From the NCBI GenBank assembly GCA_963834715.1, contig CAWIDE010000033.1:558001-622000 (forward strand): DNA of 64,000 bases. Reading direction: 5' to 3'. Below, piece after piece: positions 58,208 to 64,000 of the stretch. This stretch comes from CAVSUZ01 sp963834715 (GTDB taxonomy: Bacteria > Pseudomonadota > Alphaproteobacteria > Acetobacterales > Acetobacteraceae). Each line of letters opens with the position of its first letter. Positions within the stretch are counted from its first letter, which is position 1. A program made the position numbers and the translations under genes. Under the pieces are notes generated by a model. The model saw only the letters and a program-made list of their open reading frames with translations. It was not told the origin of the DNA and did not search any database.

Positions 58208-58982
58208 TCATGTCTCCTTGGTGTTGGTCAAGCTGTCGCTGGTTTCGGCCGGCGCCGCGACGGCGTGTCGCTTGCGAAGGCTTGGTCCTTTGAGTTCAAT
58301 GCGATGGGCTCGATGAATGACGCGGTCCAGTATCGCATCCCCGATCGTGTGATCACCGATCAGCTCGTGCCAGCGGCCGGTGGGGATCTGGCTGGTGATC
58401 AGCAAAGAACCTTTCTCGTAGCGGTCATCCACGATCTCCAGCAGATCGCGGCGTTGCTCGGCGCTCAGCGGCTCCGGTCCCCAGTCCTCAATGATGAGCA
58501 GGCGGGTGCGTTCCAACATTGCCATCACCCTTGCCAGACGCCCTTCACCGCGGGCCGTGGCCAGTTCGGCGAACAGGCGCGGGGCGCGTCGGTAGAGCAC
58601 CGAGAAGCCGTCGCGGCACGCTTTGTGACCCAGTGCGCAAGCTAACCACGATTTGCCCACGCCGGATCACCAGGTGCTGACTGGCGCGGATCCACTCGCA
58701 GGTAGCAAGTTTTTGGAACAGCGCGCGATCCAGACCACGCGCTGTCCGATAGTCGGTGTCCTCGATTACCGCGCTCTGGCGCAATCGCGCCTGCCGCAGC
58801 CGGCGGCCGAGGCGTCTGTTTTCACGGCTGATGGCCTCGCGATCCAACAGCAGACCAAGCCACTCTTCGCGTGAAAGATCATCCGCCGTGGCCGCGGTCT
58901 GCATTTCGAGGAACGCGTCGGCCATTGCGGCGAGGCCGAGGCTGCGCAGGCGCTCGGTCAGAGGATGGATCAGCATAAGCAT
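58208..58982 (-). pseudogene. IS21 helper ATPase IstB, Walker A destroyed
   Basis: ATG 58982 with AAAGGAG upstream starts MLMLIHPLTERLRSLGLAAM. The N-terminal part runs to KLATCEWIRASQHLVI. The sequence then loses about eight bases, removing the start of the Walker A loop and shifting frame; the rest (VGKSWLACALGHKACRDGFS, LLIIEDWGPEPLSAEQRRDL, GSLLITSQIPTGRWHELIGD) continues in another frame to 58208. IstB is an AAA+ ATPase needed for transposition. Because the ATP-binding loop is deleted, this copy is inactive even allowing for base-calling errors. Confidence 0.85.
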
Positions 58983-58992
58983 CTCCTTTCTT

Positions 58993-60522
58993 TCAATGGT
59001 AATAACCTGGGCCGCGAATGTTTCGTGGAACATGCCGCGCTGTTCGGCTTCGGCAGGGCCGTTGCCGTCCTGGCGGTTCTTCAGGATGGTTGCCACCGAG
59101 CTGTACGAGCGCGTACCCAGCGCCAAGGCGCGCGCACAAGCGGCATCAACACGTTCGGCGCCATAGCTCTTCTGTAACCGCAAGATGCCGATGCAGGAGC
59201 GGAACCCTTGCTCCGGATGTGGCCGCGAGCTCAAAATCAGCTCGACCAGCATCGCCGTGTCAATGGCCGCGGCCTCGCGCCGAATCCGTTCATGTGTCCA
59301 GTCGCGATAGCGCCGGTGCGAGCTCGGCATGTGATCCGCAACGGTAGTCGGCCGATGCCGCAGGAGGCTACGCAGGTGCGCCGCCACTAGCTTGCCGCGA
59401 TGGAAGATCTCCACCGTCTTCGTCGTGATCCGCGCCTCAACCTCTTGGCGGAGCAGCCGAAAGGGAACCGAGTAGTAGTGCCGCGCGATCTCGATGTGAT
59501 AATCCAGATTGACCCGGCAGCGCCTCCATTCCGCGTACTCATACGGCACGCTCGGCAACGCCTGCAGCGCCGGCCGTTCAAGCTGCTCATAAAGCGCCCG
59601 CCGGGTCACCCCCCAGCCGCGCATCGGGCGCTCATTCAAATCTGCCAAGAGTTCGCGGATCGCCAGGTTCAATTCGGCCAGCGAGAAGAACCGCCGATGC
59701 CGCAACCGCGCCAGAATCCAACGCTGCACCACCTGTACGCCGACCTCCACCTTCGCCTTGTCGCGTGCTTTGTATGGCCGCGCCGGGATCACCGCAGTGT
59801 CATAGTGCGCCGCCATATCGGCATAGGTCCGATTGATCATCGGCTCGTAAAAACAGGCGCGCGTGATCCCGGACCGCAAATTGTCACACACGATTTGTCG
59901 TGGCGCGCCGCCGAAGAACGCCAGCGCATTGACGTGGACGCCGATCCAGTCTGGCAGCGCCTGGCTCCACGTCGCCTCGGCGTAGGTGTAGCTCGACGCA
60001 CCGAGCACCGCGACAAAGATCTCCGCCTGCCGCGCCTCGCCGGTCGCTCCGTCGAATACCTCCATGGTGTGGCCGGCGAAATCCACGAACATCCGCTCGC
60101 CCGCCACGTGGATCTGCCGCAGGGTGGGTTTCAGCCGCCCGGTCCATGCCCGGTACAGCTCGCAAAACCACGAATAGCCGAACCCGTCCGGTGCGCGGCC
60201 GCGATACTCCTCCCACAGCAGCCCCAGCGTCACGTTCGGTCAGCGCAGCTCACGGTGCACCTCGGCCCAATCCGGCTCCGGGCGCCGCTCTCCCGGCACA
60301 TCCGGCGGCGGTGGATAAAGCAGCGCCTCCAGCCGCTCATCGTCTAACGGTTCCGGCAACGGCCAGCCCAGACCCGCACGCCGCGCTCGGCTGAGATAGC
60401 CGTTCACTGCGCCCAAACTTAGCCCCAGAACTCCTCGCCACCACACGCTGGCTCAGTCCTTGCCCCAGTCGTAGCCGTAGCACCTCGCGTATCTTCCGCA
60501 TCGACAATCTCTCACCCGCCAT
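58993..60522 (-). pseudogene. IS21 transposase IstA, stop codon and frameshifts
   Basis: ATG 60522 starts MAGERLSMRKIREVLRLRLG. A frame change near 60435, an in-frame TGA at 60240 and a one-base loss just before the natural stop (GAAACATT where GAAAACATT fits) interrupt it. The body is clear: the DDE residues lie in FVDFAGHTMEVFDGATGEAR, RQIVCDNLRSGITRACFYEP and DKAKVEVGVQVVQRWILARL. NLDYHIEIARHYYSVPFRLL is the typical beta-barrel part. The intended stop at 58993 precedes the istB ribosome site. Confidence 0.85.
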
Positions 60523-60612
60523 TCCGATCCCCTGTTGCTCGGCAAGGAACCGAAACTACTCACGGTTGAAGACTGTCAGCGAAACCGCCCGCTCACCTCA
60601 TCATCCGATGGC

Positions 60613-60720
60613 GTTCATGATCACCGGATTCGATGTTCACGATCCGCCGGAAGCCCCGTTCACGATCCGCCGGAAACGGTGTTCACGATCAAACGGAATC
60701 AGCGTTCACGTTGCCCCGGA
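60613..60720 (+). repeat. IS21 right-end transposase binding repeats (five copies)
   Basis: Copies begin at 60613, 60635, 60658, 60681 and 60704, a spacing of 22-23 bp. All share GTTCA(C/T)G near the start and CGGA at the end. The periodic array should be where IstA binds. Confidence 0.8.
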
Positions 60721-60734
60721 ACGCGCAGATCACC

Positions 60735-60750
60735 GATAGAAATGTCACTC
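60735..60750 (+). repeat. ISNCY left inverted repeat
   Basis: GATAGAAATGTCACTC, the exact reverse complement of 62305-62320. A related word, AGAGATGTCAC, follows at 60762 and may be an internal binding site. Confidence 0.8.
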
Positions 60751-60811
60751 TCCTCACCGACAGAGATGTCACCTGGGGCATCAGTCGTCGGGGCGGCCGG
60801 AGTGGCGTGCG

Positions 60812-62159
60812 ATGACGGTGATCCAGGTGAGCCAACGCGAATTAAGCCGGCTGCGTGTGATGATCGACTTGTCGGACGGCCGCCTGACGGTGGGTGCGGC
60901 GGGCGAACTGATGGGCATCGGCCGGCGCCAGGTATTCCGCCTAGGCCGAGCCTTCGAGGCCGCCGGGCCAGCGGGATTGCTCTCCAAGAAGCGCGGACGC
61001 CCGAGCAATCGCCGGCATGGCACCGGCTTTCGCCGCGCGGTTATGGACCTGGTGCACGAACACTATGCCGATTTCGGACCGACCCTGGCCGCGGAGAAGC
61101 TGGGCGAGCGGCATGGTCTGCAACTCGGCGTGGAGACACTGCGGCAATGGATGATCGCCGATGGCCTGTGGATTGATCGACGCCACCGGCTCCCCTCCCC
61201 GCACCAGCCGCGCCGTCGCCGCGAGTGTCTCGGCGAGCTGGTGCAGATCGATGGTTCGGAGCATGCGTGGTTCGAGGACCGCGGCCCGGCGTGCACGTTG
61301 CTGGCGTTCATCGATGACGCGACGAGCCGCATCATGCAGCCTGCGCTTTGTTGCTTCTGAAATCGGCATTCGAATACTTCCGTGCGACGCGCAGCTATGT
61401 TGAAACACACGGCAAGCCGGTCGCGTTCTACAGCGACAAACATAGCATTTTCCGGGTCAATAAGAAGGATGCGGATGGCGGCGATCGAGTCACCCAGTTC
61501 GGCCGGGCGTTGCTTGAGCTGAACATCGATATTATCTGCGCCAACATCCCGCAAGCCAAAGGACGCGTGGAGCGTGCGTTCGGCACGCTGCAGGACCGCT
61601 TGGTAAGGAGCTGCGGCTTGCCAACATCGCAAGCATTGATGCTGCAAACGCGTGGCTACCCACGTTCATAACCGAGTACAATCGTCGCTTTGGCCGAACA
61701 CCGGCGAACCCCAAGGACCTGCACCGCCCATTATTAGCAGAGGAGAATCTGGATGAGATCCTGGCCTGGCGGGAGCAGCGCACCGTCACGCGAAATCTCA
61801 CATTGCACTATGACCGCATGATGCTGATTCTGGACCCGACGCCGCTGACCCGTGCCCTCGCCCGGCAGGTCGTTGAGGTTGTGAACTACCCAGACGGCCG
61901 GTTCGCGGTCCAGCACAACGGTGTTGCGTTGCCGTTTACGATGTTCGACAAGATCCGCACGGTCGAACGCGGCACGATTGTCGACAACAAGCGACTGACC
62001 GAGGTCCTGGCCTATGTGCAGGCGCAGCAGGCGATCTACCCGGCGCGGCGGCGTCGCTACGATCCGGCACGGCAGCGGCCACCGAACAATCTCGAGGCGC
62101 CCGGGCAACCCTCAAAGGGACGTCCGTCACACAAGACCACAGACGCGCTGGCAGGCTGA
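60812..62159 (+). pseudogene. ISNCY-family DDE transposase, three indels
   Basis: ATG 60812 starts MTVIQVSQRELSRLRVMIDL. A helix-turn-helix (TVGAAGELMGIGRRQVFRLG) precedes the DDE core: Asp in LGELVQIDGSEHAWFEDRG, Asp in GKPVAFYSDKHSIFRV and Glu in ANIPQAKGRVERAFGTLQDR. The C-terminal part ends KGRPSHKTTDALAG at 62159. The reading frame is lost near 61341-61366 (one extra C in CAGCCTG and one extra A in GAAATCGG) and near 61606 (one A missing in GTAAGG). These small corrections restore a full-length transposase, so the copy may be active and only mis-sequenced. Confidence 0.82.
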
Positions 62160-62304
62160 TTGCCGCCCCCCTCAGGCGCAGAGCTGCGGCTTCCGCCGAC
62201 AGATTGGGTTTTCAAAGGCATTGGGAAATCTACCGCGATGGAAACTGATTTGCCGGAGTTGGTTCGACAGCAGTGCGGCCGGCGTGCGCTTCCGGTTGCG
62301 CACC

Positions 62305-62320
62305 GAGTGACATTTCTATC
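62305..62320 (-). repeat. ISNCY right inverted repeat
   Basis: GAGTGACATTTCTATC, the exact inverse of the left end. Confidence 0.8.
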
Positions 62321-62810
62321 CGGGAGAAATTGCGACTTCTCTAACGGGCGCCGACATCGCACACACACAACATAGCCTTGCTCCGGTGCGGGATTGCAGG
62401 CCGGGGCGTGCGCCGGGTTTGGGCGGCTGAGGGGCGGCGCGGGCGCTCGGGCTGACGGAGATTGCTTCGGCGGCTTCGCCGCCTCGCAATGATGTTTGGG
62501 GGGCCACGCGACGCCGCGGCGGGTATGGGCCCGCTGGGGCGCAGAGCGGGCGCGGGCGGCGGCGCTGCGGCGCAGCGCGGCGTTGCCCGTCGTGGCCCGG
62601 AGGGCGGCGCAGCGAGGTGCACAGGTGGGCTTGCGGCCGGCCGCGCCGGGCTTTAGTTGGTCGGGGTCGGCCGCTGGGCTGGAGCGGGAGGCGCGATGCG
62701 CTTTGGCTCGGGCGCCGGATCTGGTTTCCCCTCACATCGTCGGGGCCGTGTTGCCGCGTGACGAATTCGACGAATTCTTCGAGTTCCCGGCCGTTGATCG
62801 TGCGCGGCAC
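62321..62810. other. Region between ISNCY and the desaturase
   Basis: About 490 bp. An open frame from 62496 runs into the desaturase, but its composition (Ala/Arg-rich) suggests non-coding GC-rich DNA. The ISNCY end may have displaced the original promoter. Confidence 0.4.
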
Positions 62811-63914
62811 ATGAGTGATGCCGGCGCCGTGCCGGCGACGAACGCTGCCGCCTGGCGCGCGATGGTCGCACCTTACCTGAAGCCGGATGCGCGGCACGCG
62901 GTGATGCAGCTTTCGACCACCGGCTTGCCGTTCCTGGCGGCGATGGCGGGAATGCTGACGGCGCTGGAGCATGGAATCCTCGCCGCGACGCTTTTGGCTC
63001 CGCCGGCGGCGATCCTGCTGGTGCGGCTTTTCATGTTCCAGCACGATTGCGGGCACGGCTCGTTCTTTATTGAGCGCCGGGTGAACGATCGTATCGGCCA
63101 GCTGCTGGGCGTGCTGACCCTGACGCCCTATTCGGCCTGGCGCGGCAAGCACGCGGCGCATCACGCGAGCGTGGGCAACCTCGATCGGCGCGGCCTCGGC
63201 GACGTCACGACACTCACGGTCTCCGAATACGTGGCGCTGCCGGCATGGCGACGGCTTGCCTACCGGCTCTACCGCCATCCGCTGGTGATGTTCGGCGTTG
63301 CGCCGAGCTGGCTTTTCCTCGTTCGTTATCGCGTTCCGACCGGCGACCCGCGCCGGCATTGGCGGGAGTGGCTCAGCGTCGTCGGCACCGACGCGGCGCT
63401 CGGGGCCGTGCTCGCCGCGCTGGTGGTGACGCTCGGCCCGCTACCGCTGCTGCTGGGGTGGCTGCCGGTCGCCCTGCTGGCCGCAACGATTGGCGTTTGG
63501 CTCTTCTACATTCAACACCAGTTCGAGGAGACGTACTGGGAGCCGCAGCGGGGCTGGGACTTTCGCGCGGCGGCGCTGCAAGGCGCGTCGTTCTACGATC
63601 TGCCGGCGGCGCTGCACTGGATGACCGGGAATATCGGGTTCCACCACATCCATCATCTTTCCAGCCGGATTCCGAACTATCGCCTGCGCGAATGCCATGA
63701 GGCGAACCCCGCGTTGCAGGCGGCACCGAGGCTCACTCTGCGCGAGAGCCTGAGATGCGCGCGGCTCGCGCTCTGGGACGTGGAGGGGCGCAGGCTGGTG
63801 CCGTTTGGGAAAGCGCGGACGGCCCGCGCGGAGGGACGATGCGGGAGTTGCGGGCGAGGGGCGGGTCAGAAGGGGTGGAGTCCGAGCGGCACGCCGACGA
63901 ACGCCATCTTGTAA
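62811..63914 (+). CDS. Membrane fatty acid desaturase
   Basis: A 367-residue di-iron membrane desaturase. The three histidine boxes are complete: FQHDCGHGSFF (HxxxH), GKHAAHHASVGN (HxxHH) and GFHHIHHLSSRIPN (HxxHH). Four or more membrane spans are seen, such as LGAVLAALVVTLGPLPLLLG and LLAATIGVWLFYIQHQFEET. It resembles omega-6/delta-12-type bacterial desaturases, which put double bonds into membrane lipids. ATG 62811 (MSDAGAVPATNAAAWRAMVA) is a conservative start without a clear ribosome site; upstream in-frame starts exist. The C-terminal 30 residues are low-complexity and may be beyond the true domain. Confidence 0.9.
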   Translation: MSDAGAVPATNAAAWRAMVAPYLKPDARHAVMQLSTTGLPFLAAMAGMLTALEHGILAATLLAPPAAILLVRLFMFQHDCGHGSFFIERRVNDRIGQLLGVLTLTPYSAWRGKHAAHHASVGNLDRRGLGDVTTLTVSEYVALPAWRRLAYRLYRHPLVMFGVAPSWLFLVRYRVPTGDPRRHWREWLSVVGTDAALGAVLAALVVTLGPLPLLLGWLPVALLAATIGVWLFYIQHQFEETYWEPQRGWDFRAAALQGASFYDLPAALHWMTGNIGFHHIHHLSSRIPNYRLRECHEANPALQAAPRLTLRESLRCARLALWDVEGRRLVPFGKARTARAEGRCGSCGRGAGQKGWSPSGTPTNAIL

Positions 63915-64000
63915 TCCCCGGGTCGGCTTCGCCGTGCGTGCCAGGCGATGGGTGGTGGACAGGTGCTTCGCCTGGATCGGCCGAAGCCGAAGGCTGGCCA
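63915..64000. other. Window end, no gene seen
   Basis: 86 bp after the desaturase stop with no recognisable feature. Confidence 0.4.

Larger units (their letters stand above)
58084..60720 (-). mobile_element. IS21-family element, inactive
   Basis: Contains istA and istB in the usual order, bounded by arrays of a 16-17 bp word close to GTTCACGATCCGCCGGA: two inverted copies at 58084-58122 and five direct copies at 60613-60720. Both genes are damaged. Confidence 0.8.
60735..62320 (+). mobile_element. ISNCY-type insertion sequence (about 1.59 kb)
   Basis: Bounded by perfect 16-bp inverted repeats GATAGAAATGTCACTC (60735-60750) and GAGTGACATTTCTATC (62305-62320), with one transposase gene inside. 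It begins 15 bp from the last IS21 repeat, so it probably landed at the IS21 end. Confidence 0.8.

Noticed and set aside
59400..60347. Plus-strand open frame (315 residues) opposite istA
   Set aside because: The minus strand encodes clear IstA motifs; the plus frame has no recognisable sequence.
62496..62810. 105-residue N-terminal extension of the desaturase
   Set aside because: Ala/Arg-rich translation of GC-rich DNA with no family resemblance; the ATG at 62811 matches the expected desaturase start better.

Overview
This GC-rich window most likely comes from an alphaproteobacterium, probably in the Rhodospirillales/Acetobacteraceae. The evidence is a GcrA cell-cycle regulator, the rnhA-thrB-ispH run, a ctaE-DUF983 pair and high-GC codon use. 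The assignment is inferred from gene content and could not be checked against a database.

Layout. 1-6.3 kb is core chromosome: malate synthase G (cut by the window edge), a Gfo/Idh/MocA oxidoreductase converging on lpxB, hisI, a small unknown gene, hemW and a YbaK-like editing protein. A tRNA-Tyr at 6.39 kb begins a mobile element. The last 14 bases of the tRNA are repeated at 20.58 kb, and a tyrosine integrase sits just inside the tRNA end. The 14-kb interior is a decaying prophage-like island. It carries lysozyme and papain-fold lytic genes, tiny overlapping reading frames, a double-glycine leader peptide, GNAT and HNH-like genes, a helicase, a RecB-like nuclease, a serine recombinase, a terminase region with its own tRNA-Gln, and two secreted glycine-rich proteins. 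From 20.9 to 33.8 kb the chromosome resumes: an Ntn-hydrolase-like protein, rnhA, thrB, ispH, a lipoprotein, rpsF-rpsR-rplI, a GH4 glycosidase, ctaE, a YhdP/AsmA-like giant and gcrA. 34.0-45.1 kb is rplK-rplA-rplJ-rplL-rpoB-rpoC, closed by a strong terminator. 45.1-52.5 kb holds a flavin oxidase, an ABC-2 exporter pair, an epoxide hydrolase and two divergent enolase-superfamily genes. 52.5-62.3 kb is a gene graveyard: two IS630 fragments, pieces of a VOC dioxygenase, DUF2254 and a CoA-transferase, an intact OmpA-like lipoprotein and a GNAT gene, then a broken IS21 element directly followed by an ISNCY-type element. A fatty-acid desaturase ends the window.

A caution runs through the annotation. 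Several genes that should be intact (rplJ, rpoC, epoxide hydrolase, GNAT, the ISNCY transposase) are broken only by one- or two-base indels, often at short homopolymers, and each is restored by correcting those bases. This looks like residual assembly error, so frameshift-only pseudogene calls need care. The lytic and IS21 genes carry denser or larger lesions and probably are decayed.

Points of most biological interest: the nuclease-helicase gene pair in a tRNA island, a possible bacteriocin-like peptide beside tightly overlapping micro-ORFs, and an inverted membrane-protein gene inserted at the start of the terminase gene with a 27-bp duplication.
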